From NCBI GenBank assembly GCA_019426215.1, contig CM033404.1, positions 26,970,843 to 27,034,842 on the forward strand: a stretch of 64,000 nucleotides of DNA, read 5' to 3'. This DNA comes from Buddleja alternifolia. Taxonomy: Eukaryota > Streptophyta > Magnoliopsida > Lamiales > Scrophulariaceae. Position numbers and translations under genes: made by a program. Below the pieces are notes generated by a model. It ran no database searches, was not told the origin of the DNA, and saw nothing but the letters and a program-made list of their open reading frames with translations. Shown here piece by piece: positions 53,896-64,000 of this stretch (the first letter of the stretch is position 1; each line of letters starts with the position of its first letter).

Positions 53896-54154
53896 TACAC
53901 CTAATTGGTCTTACTCCATTTGGTAGATCAATAAGAGTCCAGACTTGGTTCGAATAATCGAATCAATCTCTGATTTGATAGCTTCAAGCCACTTTGACGA
54001 ATCTATATCTGTCGCTGCTTCATCGTAGTCAGAGGGATCATCTCCATTGCTTCCTTCTACAACATCATACAAATAATGCTGTGTATTGCGCAGATAGCCA
54101 TATATCTCAGGCGGCTAAGATACTCTGCTAGATTGTCGCTGCGACGGTTGTGTC
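53896..54154 (-). pseudogene. Copia F, part 2: linker and RT start
   Basis: Continues part 1 exactly across the Athila insertion. Minus-strand reading gives PPEIYGYLRNT, NGDDPSDYDEA, SSKWLEAIKSEIDSI and NG(...)YKRK after the junction, the region between integrase and RT in Copia pol. It contains stops and one or more indels. Ends at the GTGTC duplication (54150-54154) of the next insertion. Confidence 0.85.
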
Positions 54155-56752
54155 TATTAGGATTATGCCCTCCATGCCATAGAGGAATTAGATTAGTAGG
54201 GCATTACATTTATGTTATACAAACTCCTATTCATTAATAAAGGCATAGTTTTTGTTCATATCAATCTTGATGGCATTAATATAAGTATTGAACAAATAAG
54301 TCCAAGGTACTAAAGAGGGAGCTTTTACTCCTCAATGGTCTAAGGAGATGGACACTAGAAGTATCGGTTCCTTTTTTACTTAAACCAGAGTTTGCAAGTC
54401 GACGAGTCTTAATTGGGCATTAAGACCAGACTTGTGTGACGCAAGCTTTGACAAGAAGTGTCAGTCGGTCACGTTGGATGGTGGGAGCTTGGTCATAGAT
54501 ATGTCAATAGAATTGACATATTCGAACACGGCTCACCGGAATTCAATCACATTGGCATTTACTCTTGGATAGTCAATGATTGAATTATTGGTCACGTTAG
54601 TGTGTGTGAGCCTTAGACCTGATGATTCATGAAGATTGGACTTGTGACATTGAACGAGTTATTAGAGTAGTTAGATTTATTTCACCTTTTGGTGGGATCA
54701 CCTCGAAGTGTGGTTCAGAAGGTCAAGTCGCAATTGTTCGGTGATTACTAATAGGGGATTCACTGTCTCGGGAAGTAACAAGTTAACGTCCTGTGCTATC
54801 GTAGGTAAATGAAATTATAAGTCTTTGGCCAAAGCAGGAGAACTAACTTATGTATAGTACATAAGGGTAGTTCAGTAATTTTATCTTACTATGATTCCCT
54901 GAAGCACAGCATCGAGTCCTGTGAGTTTGACATATTCCATGACTCTCACTCGATCGGGATGTTATAGTGAAGGGCTTATACTCACATGGTATCTGTGATC
55001 TAAAGGTTTGTATTGATCCATTCATTTCAATAGGGTTTCGCTGTGAGTCCACGTGACTGGCTTAGTGACACTCACATCCTTGGTTGTTTCCTCTCGATGC
55101 CAATTGAAACGAACCTCCTAGAGAGTCGCGCTTAAAAGGAATTGAGCAAAGAGAAATCTTTCGTTCTCAACATGGTTTTGAAAACCGGACAGGACCGTTC
55201 GGTCAGACCGAAAAAACCGTCGGCCAGAGCTCTTACCGGTCTGGTCAATGTCGAAAACCGCTAGGAGCTCAAAACCGTCCTATTTTCTGAAAACCGTTTG
55301 ACCCGGTGGTTTAACCGTCGAACCGGACGACCCGTTCACGGTTCGATGAAACCGGCCGATCATGAAACAAGATAAAATTGAAAGACAATCCAAAATTTTC
55401 TTCAATGCTTTTCTATAAATCTATAATTTTCTTGTAGTTGTAGTTGTCGATTTGCAAGAGGTTAAAGGAGATGAAACATAAGACAAAGTAAGATTAGAAG
55501 AAAAAAAAATGAAGAGAAAAGAATGAAGAAGGAGAAGAAGAGACTTGCGGCTGCAGAGAGCTAAAATAAAGAAGGGATTAGGTGATTAGGTCAAGCCAAT
55601 GTCTTTCTTGGCATTATATATTATTTTATATATTAGTTTTTATATTACTTTTTCTTTGTACTTTTATTGGCAGAAAGAATAGGAGAGTAGGAGAGTACTA
55701 TTTGATATGTTTTTTTTTCCTTTTTATGTTTTTATCAATAATTGGTAAATTAATTTTGATTTGATTCTAATTCTATACTATATAAATAATTCAAAATATA
55801 TGACTTATGTATAATATTTCACTATTTTGTGATATTATTGGTCTATTATATTATATATTATTTATTATATAATTATGACGTCACCGGTTCGACCGCGGTT
55901 GACCCGACGGTTGAACGGGTAACCCGTGACCCGATCACTTTTCCAGTTCGATGTCCAGTCCCGTTTTCAGAACATTGGTTCTCAATAACATAAAATAGGT
56001 AATTTGCTATTTGATGAGTAAATTAATTTATTTGATTAATTGGGTTAATAGAAATAAATTAATAATAAATAATAAGATGTATTTATTATGAACGTATTAA
56101 TTTATTTGATTAATGAAAATAAATTAATTATAATAAATAAATAGACTTATTTATTATACTCATCCTCTTATTAAATAATTAGATTATTTAATTTGCAGAA
56201 ATATTAATTAGTATTATATTTTAATTGGATTAAAATATATTGGACCTAATTAATAATTGGACTACGTTGAAAGTCAACTTAGCCCAACTAAGGATGAGGG
56301 GGCATGTGGTAGGCAGATTTGGGGAGTTGGATGGGCTCAAGGAATTAGTTAATTTCAAGCTCATCACTCCTTAGAAATACCTATCACTGGTTCAGTCAAA
56401 ACTTAACACTCACAATTAGACTTGACAGCAGAGAAAGAAGAGAAAAATATTCTCTCCCCCCTTGCATAAGCCGTCGGCCATAGTGGTATTGAAAATGGTG
56501 GAGGATTTTTCTTCGAAACTCGTTCCGTTCCGGCGTGATATCTAGAGGTAGGAGTTTTGAATTGCTGCTATCCGAAAGATCAAGACTTTAATCGAAATCA
56601 AAAGGTTAGTAAAAATGATGAAATTAAATTTCATCTTCATGCTAAATTTTTGAAAATAACATGAAAAATTATTAAAACCCAAAAGTGATCCAATTGTGAA
56701 TCCGGATCTATTTTTATCGTTTCCACTACGGATGAATACATGATTCACAACA
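54155..56752 (+). mobile_element. Solo Copia LTR with nested hAT MITE
   Basis: Flanked by GTGTC duplications (54150-54154, 56753-56757). It opens TATTAGGATTATGCCC, a one-base variant of the usual TGTTAGG start, and closes TTCACAACA. Minus the hAT MITE (55171-55977) it is about 1.78 kb. It carries the shared LTR module (TTCGAACACGGCTCACC near 54523, GAACCTCCTAGAGAGTCGCG near 55110). No internal coding domain. Confidence 0.9.
55171..55977. mobile_element. hAT-type MITE
   Basis: 807 bp with a perfect 8-bp duplication GTTCTCAA (55163-55170, 55978-55985) and inverted ends CATGGTTTTGAAAAC and, on the opposite strand, CAATGTTCTGAAAAC. Eight-base target duplications and CA-starting ends are diagnostic of hAT. 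Both sub-terminal regions are crowded with AACCG/CGGTT words, likely transposase-binding sites. No transposase is encoded. Confidence 0.93.
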
Positions 56753-56757
56753 GTGTC

Positions 56758-56851
56758 ATTTTGGGTTCAATTTGTGATTCTTGAACTATTGTCTCCGAAG
56801 AGGCGTTGTCTTGTTCTTCCAAAACAATCTTTCTACCTGCACCACCTTCTC
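56758..56851 (-). pseudogene. Copia F, part 3: post-integrase fragment
   Basis: Minus-strand reading gives [15 protein letters not shown], matching the segment at 61640-61680 of Copia G. It is bounded by the solo LTR on the left and the family D LTR on the right; TTCTC at 56847-56851 is the left target duplication of the latter. Confidence 0.85.
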
Positions 56852-58387
56852 TGTTAGGAATTTCATGTTAGATGTTTTGATGATAACAATGAGGATTACT
56901 TGTTAGACCCCAAAATATGTAAGTTTGATTTTAGTAGAAATCATGTATAAGTTTTGAGCGTTAGAATTATAATAGGCTTTATAGGCTTTGTTTTATTTTT
57001 ATTCTAGAGTGTTAGGCTAAGTATTCTTAGACTGAGCGTCTGATAATTTCTGAGTGAGTTTATCAGTAGTTAAGTTTGATGACTCAAGCGCGTAAAGTCT
57101 GAATGAAGATGAAAATTCCAAGCGTCCAAAAGACCAACTATATCAAGCGTTTATTAAGACAGAATTATTCAAGGATGAATGAGCGTCTATCAATGACTGA
57201 TTTCACCTGAATTTATTTCTAAGTGTAGAAGGAGTTTAATGCAAATATTCTCAGTTCATTAAGTGCCAATGGGTATTTAATTTAAATGCATTAAATGTTG
57301 ATAAGAGCATTAACTGTGATAAGCTCTTTCAGATGTACGGAGAAGCCACCCTATTGGACTGTCAACTATTCACAGACTGCAGCACCAACTTTTGTGCAAC
57401 AGATTTTCAGGAAAAAGGACAAAAGTTGTTCACTCGCAGAAGTGAGAGACACGCGCCTGTGCATGTGTCAAACAAACACTTTTTCCAAGAATGACTATAA
57501 ATAGAACTTCAACAATAAGCCAAATATACCCGATTGATTCCAAGCTAAATTGTTGTTGTATTGAAGTCTCATTCCTAAAACTCTCAGAAAAGCCAGAATA
57601 TTCAAGCAAACATTCTCTTTGCTTTTCTTCAATTCCTGAGACAATCAACCAATATCTCAAACATTCTTTTCGGAGAAACCTACATTACTATTGAGATATT
57701 CCCAGTTATTTGAACTTTATCAAAATCAAACAAACCGTTTAGAAAAACCTCTTCCAAGCCTCGCTATCTGTGTGAAGTCGAAGTTGGATACTTGCATTAT
57801 TTCTGAATGAAAGAAGCAAGAGGATAGAAGTGTCTTGGAGCAGAAATCTGTGTGATTAAGGAGCTCAAGTCATCGACATCCATCTCTCCCTAATTTGTAG
57901 AAGATTATGTGTGATTCTTTGAGAATCATTTTAGTGGATTGCCTCCAAGTGTTCAAGAGAAGAAGGACGTAGTTGGGATTACACCACCCAACGAACATTA
58001 CAAATATTGTGTTATTTACTTTACAGTCAATCTTCTTATTATCATATCATTGCATAAATTGATTAAGTAAAACACAATCAAAAGCTAAGCAACTAAGAAA
58101 CAGTTTGTGACGCTAAAAGCTTTCTATCAAGAAGACTATAAAATCAATTCCGCTGTGCTAACACTGATCAAAGAAGTGAATGCTTAAACCTATTTGGTTA
58201 TAGTATTCAAATCTTGAAGTCTAAGTTAACTTTCTAAAAACAGTCTTCAATAGACGCTTAGTCAAGCACCTACTTCTCAAGCGTCCAACACATTTTTTAA
58301 TACAAAATTTTTGAAGCCGAAAAAGACTTCAGGGTCTATTTAACACCCCCCCTTCTAGACCCTTTCGTATGCCACTTGAGACCAACA
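56852..58387 (+). mobile_element. Solo LTR, family D, copy 2
   Basis: 1,536 bp starting TGTTAGGAATTTCATG and ending GAGACCAACA, flanked by TTCTC (56847-56851) and TTCTT (58388-58392), a duplication with one mismatch. A start-like TATA (ACTATAAATAGAAC, about 57491) and a U5-like tail with TTCCGCTGTGCTAACACT (about 58149) fit LTR structure. The other copy in the window is 1-415 (opposite strand). The frames 57295-57694 within it have no family resemblance. Confidence 0.82.
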
Positions 58388-58880
58388 TTCTTGAATGAAT
58401 TCTTTTTCAAGAAAGTAGGTTTTCGGCCACGATGATTCTATGATCATTTTGCAGGTAAAAGAGGTATCCCATCGAATAATATTTTGGGAGTTAAATAGGC
58501 TTGGGGATAGAGGGACTTGAACCCTCACGATTTTTAAAGTCGACGGATTTTCCTCTTACTATAAATTTCATTGTTGCCGGTATTGACATGTAGAATGGGA
58601 CTCTATCTTTATTCTCGTCCGATTAATCCACGGAAAAACTGACAAAATGTCTTTTCAAGGATCTATCCTCTAGTGTCTCTACCTTGGTCTTCTTTACATA
58701 TGCGGGGCAACCCCATATCTTTATGTACTTGAGACTAAGCTTCCTGACGCACCAAATTTCATATGGTGTAGTGGGAACAGACTTCGAGGGACATATTTTT
58801 CACCTTTTTAATATAATTTTGCCTTCAGACTTTTATAGATTTTTCACACTTTCTAGGGTACAACTTTACCTTTTTTGTAT
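58388..58880 (-). pseudogene. Copia F, part 4: integrase C-terminal region
   Basis: Minus-strand reading in shifting frames recovers FLEKEFIQE (58393-58420), GYLFYL-like and YGVAP/GLPR pieces near 58700, corresponding to 61400-61640 of Copia G. Heavily decayed, with stops and indels. The left side continues part 3 exactly across the family D LTR. Confidence 0.78.
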
Positions 58881-58927
58881 TTACTAGTAAATGATACGTG
58901 CATTGCATGTAAATCATATGCTCTTGT

Positions 58928-59059
58928 TATAAAGAGGATAGATTTATAGGGCATTAATTTGTAACTAAACAATATCTTTTCGTAATATAAGGCATTACCT
59001 TGTCGTTTTCTTATAGGCATTTGTAAGGTTTTAATAAAAAACGTAAAGTCCTTGATAAT
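58928..59059 (+). repeat. LTR fragment matching Copia G 3' LTR
   Basis: About 130 bp nearly identical to 63465-63597 (ATAAAGAGGATAGATTTATA, then ATATCTTTTCGTAATATAAG). It is probably the remains of the 5' LTR of Copia G, cut on the left by deletion and on the right by element H. Confidence 0.8.
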
Positions 59060-60655
59060 TATTAATCTCTAAGAAAAATAATTTATATTCCTTATTCAAA
59101 AATTAAGTAATTTCCAAGTAGAGGAAAAATAACAATATTTAATCTATAAATTAATTATTAATCTCAAAGAAAAATAATTAATTAAATCTAATTAAATAGT
59201 TTATTCCAATTAATCTTATTGGGCTCGATTTCATCAAACCCAAGTCACCATACTTTTGGTCCACTTGGATTAATATATTTAATTTAATTGGGCTCAAATT
59301 AATTAATTAAAAAAACAGCACGTTTTCATTAATTTCTTATTGGGCTAAATTTAATTTAAGTACAAATCACCAATCTAATTGGCCCATTTAGTTTTAATTA
59401 AATTAAGTCCAAACTAATTAACAAATTGAAATTGGATAATTTTCAATTGGGCTTAGTTTAAATTATTCGGGTCATCATCCTTTTGACCCATTGGATTAAT
59501 TAAACTTACCCAAAAACCCAAATATCAATTCCGACCCAAACATAGCCCGTTTTAAGACCCGGATCCAAGACCCGGTTCAGCGGGTCGTGTGCCGGAGCAC
59601 CCAGCCGTCAGGCGGTGTGGCTGTGTGGCCCAACCAGGCTAAGCAGCTACGCTGCTGTGCACGCGTATCGTTCGGGGCCTCCGAGCCCCGTTTTTGCTTG
59701 GGTTTTTTAATTTTAATTTTTAATATTATCAAATATTCTCATATTTACAATAACTAAAAAATCAAAAGTTCTGGGCAAAAACCATGAAAAAATCAGATTC
59801 AAGAAAACATACAAACATGCTTCAAAAACACATAACATGCATATCTTAAATCACGTAAATAAGATCAAATATGCAAATCAGAGATTGACTCTGATACCAC
59901 TGTTGGGTTTCACAAAAAAACTCATAAACGCAGCGGAAGGATTTCAAAAATTTGATTAAAACACAAAGTGTTTGTCTAATCGCATAATTGAATCTAAAAT
60001 TGCTTTAACGAATAAATTCAACTTACCCGTTGAAGCGAGGTGGTAGGGGAATCCAATTCTTCTTCAAAACTTCGATTGACGAACTCCTTGAATTCTTCAA
60101 TCCTAGTATTCTTCAAGTCTTGAGTTCTTGAAGTTTCTTGTAAATAAATCCAAACAACGAAGGACGTTGTCTCTAAATTATCACGCACGAATTGATGATG
60201 AAAAAATCCCTTTTTCTTCTCTATATGAACGACGGCTAGTGTGTATGAGGGGAAGGATATTTTTCTTCTTCTTTTCTTTGGAGAGTTAGAATGAATTGTA
60301 CATTGTTGTTTTGGTTAAAGTCAAGAGAAGTCTTTTATATCTCAATGAATTATTGACCAAGACAAAACAAAAGAGACCAACATGATCATCCTTCTAGCCC
60401 TAATGAAGAGGACGCCCCACATGGGGCCCGAATTATTTCTCTTGCTTTGTTTAATTAATTCTTTATTCAATTAATAATTTATTTTATCCAATAAATAAAT
60501 TAATTGATTTAATCAAATTAATTAGATAAATTAATTCATTAATATATTTCTCTAAGAATTTAATTAATGATTAATCTTATCTATTTAATTAATTATCTTA
60601 TCCAATAAGTAATTAATTAATTATTTAACTTATCCAATAAATTAAATCTCTCCAA
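59060..60655 (-). mobile_element. Element H: partial Copia-type element (leader and 5' LTR)
   Basis: On the minus strand a primer site TGGTATCAGAGTC (about 59886-59898) lies next to an LTR end CCCAACA at about 59901; LTR sequence then continues rightward to about 60655, only ~750 bp. Left of the primer site lies a leader with TTGGGC/GCCCAA words (59200-59520) and a GC-rich patch (59570-59690), the same plan as Copia B. Pol and the other LTR are missing. No target duplication is found. Confidence 0.78.
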
Positions 60656-61797
60656 ACATTGTTTCAATTCTCATTTTAGTTAAACTTGGTTATACTTTCC
60701 GTTTTATTGATGAACATTGCAATATTTATTATGGTAATAAATTAGTAGGCTTTGCTTCTTTCGTAAATGGATTGTATTACTTTAATGTCCAGAATGAGTG
60801 TTCTGTGAATACTATACAACGGAAACGTAGTAGGCTGGGAATCAACCAAAGATTGATCTGGCATATTAGACTAGGCCATGCCGGCGAACACAAAATTCAC
60901 AAAATGGAAAAAGATGGACTAATCGGTCCATTGGGATTGGATCCCTATCCTACTTGTGAATCTTGTCTCAAAGGCAAGATGGCTAAATCTCCCTTCACTC
61001 AAGGAGGTTTCTTTTACTTCATCATATTCACTGATGACCATTCAAGATATGGTCTAATGTACCTGATGAAGCATAAGTCTGAATCCATTGAAAAGTTCAA
61101 GGAATTCAAGGCTTTAGTGGAAAATCAAACTGGTCAACATATAAAAATACTTTGATCGGATCGAGGAGGAGAATATAGGATCGACGAGTTTGATGTATAC
61201 CTTAGAGATAATGGTATAGTATTACAACTCACACCTCCAGCGACATCACAGTTAAATGGAGTAGCAGAGCGAAGGAATCGAACCCTGTTGGACATGGTTC
61301 GCTCCATGCTCAACTACACTAACTTACCCATTTCACTGTGGGGCCATGCGTTGCTTACAGCTGTACACATTTTAAATAGATATCCGTCCAAGTCCGTTCC
61401 TAAGACTCCATACGAGATATGGAGAAATAGAAAACCAAGTCTTAATCACATCAAGATTTGGGGATGTCCGGCTTATGTCAAAAAGACTAAAGTGGACAAG
61501 TTGGAGGCTAGATCCTTAAAAGGTTATTTCGTTGGGTATCCTGAGGATTCAATGGGATACCTCTTTTACCTGCATGATGATCAAAGGATCATCGTAGCTT
61601 TACAAGCCCACTTTCTTGAAGATGAGTTCATTCAAGAAGGAGGAGCAGGTAGAAAGATTGTTCTCAAAGAACAAAATGAAACTCCAATGGATATATCTAC
61701 ACAGGAAGTGAGAACCGAACCTTCTGTAACACAAACACAACCGCGAAGATCAAGTAGGGTACCTCAACCACCTGAGAGGTATGGATATCTAGTATAG
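60656..61797 (+). pseudogene. Copia G: GAG-pre-integrase and integrase
   Basis: Frame 60772-61155 has the GAG-pre-integrase/zinc module (HIRLGHAGEHKIHKM...CESCLKGKMAKSPF) followed directly by GGFFYFIIFTDDHSRYG. The segment that normally separates these, which includes the first catalytic aspartate (HTDVCGP type), is missing, a deletion of roughly 27 codons. A TGA at 61153-61155 replaces the arginine of the usual LRSDRGGEY motif. Coding then continues with the [19 protein letters not shown] motif and frame 61288-61797 ([34 protein letters not shown]), ending at TAG 61795. Integrase is inactive. Confidence 0.92.
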
Positions 61798-63418
61798 AGG
61801 AAGCTGGATCTTCATTCTGTATTAGAGGAGGGTCATGGAGATGATCCTTCCACTTATGATCAAGCGATGGTGGATGTGGATTTGGATGCTACAAGATGGC
61901 GTAAAGCTATGCAAAATCAGATCGATTCGATGCATTCAAACCAAGTCTGGAAACTTTTGGATCGGCCTGATGGGATAAAACCAATTGGGTGCAAATGGAT
62001 TTACAAGAGAAAGATTGGTGTTGATGGCAAGGTTGACACCTACAAAGCCAGGCTATTGGCGAAAGGGTATAGTCAAAAAAAAGGAACTGACTACCAAGAA
62101 ACCTTTTCGCCAGTGACTATGATCAAATCAATAAGGATTCTACTTGCAACAGCAGCACACCTAGACTATGAAATATGGCAAATGAATGTCAAAATTGCTT
62201 TTCTAAATGGATTCCTAGAAGAGGGTATCTATATGGAACAGCCTAAAGGTTTTGTATCTGAGGACGATATTCATAAGGTGTAAGCTTGAGAGATCCATTT
62301 ATGGACTCAAGCAAGCATCTCGTAGCTAGAATCTACGTTTTGATGAGGCAGTCAAAGGATTTGACTCCATCTAGAACAAAGACGAGCTATGTGTTTACAA
62401 GAAGGTTAGTGGGAGCAAGATAACATTCCTTGTGTTATATGTAGATGACATATTACTCATAGGCAATGATATAGGAATGCTCCCGACTGTTAAGAAGTGG
62501 CTTTCGAGTACTTTCTCCATGAAAAACTTGGGAGAGACAACTTATATTCTAGGTATTCGAATCTACAGAGATCGAACAAATAGAATGGTAGGGCTCTCTC
62601 AAGCCCTTTACTTAGAAAAGGTCCTAAAGAGATATAGGATGGAGGATTCTAAGAAAGGGTTCCTGCCAATGAGGCATGGGATACATCTCTCGAAATCTAT
62701 GTGTCCTCAAAGTGAGGAAGATAGAAAAGAGATGAGCACTGTATCCTATGCATCTGCAGTGGGTAGCCTGATGTATGCAATGCTGTGTACTAGACCTGAC
62801 ATTGCTTATGTAGCAAGCGGTGTTAGTCAATTTCAAGCAAACCCTGACAAAGAACATTGGATAGCTGTGAAGAATATCCTAAAGTATCTGAAGAGAACTA
62901 AGGATATGATTCTCATCTATTGGAGTGGTAACCTAAGAGTGGACGAGTACACTGACTCGGATTTTCAATCAGATGTCGAGGACTGGAAATCCACCTCAGG
63001 ATTTGTATTCACCCTTAACGGTGGGGCGGTGACTAGGAAAAGTTCCAAACAAAGCACAATCGCGGACTCCACAACAGAGACTAAATACATAGATGCCTCT
63101 GAGGCAGCTAAAGAGGTTGTTTGGCTTAGGAAGTTCATAGAAGAACTTCAAGTGATTCTAAGCATAAAGATCTCGTTGCCACTTTATTGTGACAACACTA
63201 GAGCAATAGCGCAGGTGAAGGAACCTAGGTCTCACAACAAGTCCAAACACATCGAGAGGAGGTATCACATCATAAGAGAGATCGTTGCAAGAGGAGAAAG
63301 ATCTGTTCAGAAAATAGCCTTTGCTGACAATGTCACTGACCCATTGACCAAGCCATTGGCACAGGTGGTGCTAGAAAAACATCTGGAAGGGATGGGTATT
63401 AAATACCATAGCAAATGA
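61798..63418 (+). pseudogene. Copia G: reverse transcriptase and RNase H
   Basis: RT starts at about 61867 (ATRWRKAMQNQIDSMHSNQ, CKWIYKRKIGVDGKVDTYKA, NVKIAFLNGFLEEGIYM) and is interrupted by TAA 62281 and more stops to 62431. Frame 62432-63418 (328 residues) then has LYVDDILLIGND (active site intact), the GLSQALYLEKVLKRYRM block and RNase H (DEYTDSDFQSD, YCDNTRAIAQ, NKSKHIERRYHIIREIV). Ends HSK, then AAGTGGGAG at 63429-63437 and the 3' LTR. The RT region is close to intact apart from these stops. Confidence 0.92.
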
Positions 63419-63439
63419 CATTGAGTACAAGTGGGAGCT

Positions 63440-64000
63440 TGTTAGTGTGTATGCCCTCAAATGCCATAAAGAGGATAGATTTATAGGGCATTGATTTGTA
63501 ACTCAACAATATCTTTTCGTAATATAAGGCATTACCTTGTTGTTTTCTTATAGGCATTTGTAAGGTTTTAATAAACAACGTAAAGTCCTTGATAATAAGG
63601 CAAACCTTCTACTTCCTATGGGTTAGGAAGAATGCCACGAGAAGAGTTTGATCCTTATTATCTAAAACTGGTTCGCAAGTCGAAGAGAGTATTGACTGGA
63701 CATCAATACTGGTTAAAGACTTGTATGATATAAGTTTTGATAGAGAAAGTGCCAGTCAAACACTATGAGAATGGTAGTGGGAACTTAAGTCATAGACATC
63801 TCAGTTAGACTGATATGTTCTAACACGGCTAGCATCAGTTTCATCACATGGGTTTTCACTCACTGACAGTCAATGATGAAACTGATAAGTTGTGATAGGT
63901 ACGCGTGAACCTTAAACCTGAGGAATCAAGTTGAAGATGTACTTGTGACATCAAGTCTGTCATTAGAGTAGTTAGATCCAATTCACCCGTTGGTGGGATC
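63440..64000 (+). repeat. Copia G 3' LTR, cut by window end
   Basis: Begins TGTTAGTGTGTATGCCC and continues to the end of the window, with the same order of shared boxes as the other Copia LTRs (GTTCGCAAGTCGAAGAG near 63671; TTAGAGTAGTTAGATCC near 63964). Confidence 0.92.

Noticed and set aside
1..64000. tRNA or rRNA genes
   Set aside because: I saw no cloverleaf with matching A and B boxes and no rRNA-like sequence; primer sites matching tRNA 3' ends are parts of retrotransposons.

Overview
This window is plant nuclear DNA, most likely from a eudicot. The evidence is an intron-bearing gene of a plant organellar pseudouridine synthase family, long AT-rich stretches, MITEs, a plant L1-type LINE, and nested Copia, Athila, Tat and chromovirus LTR retrotransposons. 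There is no bacterial-type operon, tRNA, rRNA or CRISPR array. More than three quarters of the window is transposon sequence. I found no convincing new biological system; the most useful results are precise nesting boundaries with target-site duplications (TSDs), a very young intact chromovirus, and a host gene that looks freshly broken.

Layout. 1-1069: two LTR pieces. 1070-1447 and 10645-13915 (+): Copia A, split by a complete but decayed Copia B (1448-10639, minus strand, TSD CAAAT). Copia B carries non-coding repeat arrays where gag would be expected. 13916-17909: a Tat-type Gypsy fragment with only gag and protease. 17910-20105: mostly unannotated DNA with the start of a MITE. 20106-25436: an intact chromovirus (minus strand, TSD CATGG) whose two LTRs differ at one base. 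25442-27142: AT-rich DNA and MITE ends. 27835-33495 (minus): nine exons of an RNA pseudouridine synthase 4-like gene with three frame lesions and transposon-like insertions in introns 1 and 8. 35006-37521: a truncated Copia (J). 37906-58880: a decayed minus-strand Copia (F) broken into four visible parts by an Athila element (38353-53890, TSD ATCCA) and two solo LTRs. The Athila itself holds a solo LTR (TSD TTTAT), a 5'-truncated LINE (13-bp TSD) and a MITE (TSD TAA). One solo LTR in Copia F holds a hAT-type MITE (8-bp TSD). 58928-64000: Copia G with an inserted piece of another element, running off the window end.

How it fits together. The only recognisable host function is RNA modification in an organelle (probably mitochondria), and that gene appears non-functional as written. 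The chromovirus is the only element with a full, unbroken set of Gag-Pol domains, so it is the only plausible source of current retrotransposition here. The order of insertion can be read from the nesting: Copia F, then Athila and two solo LTRs, then the insertions inside them.
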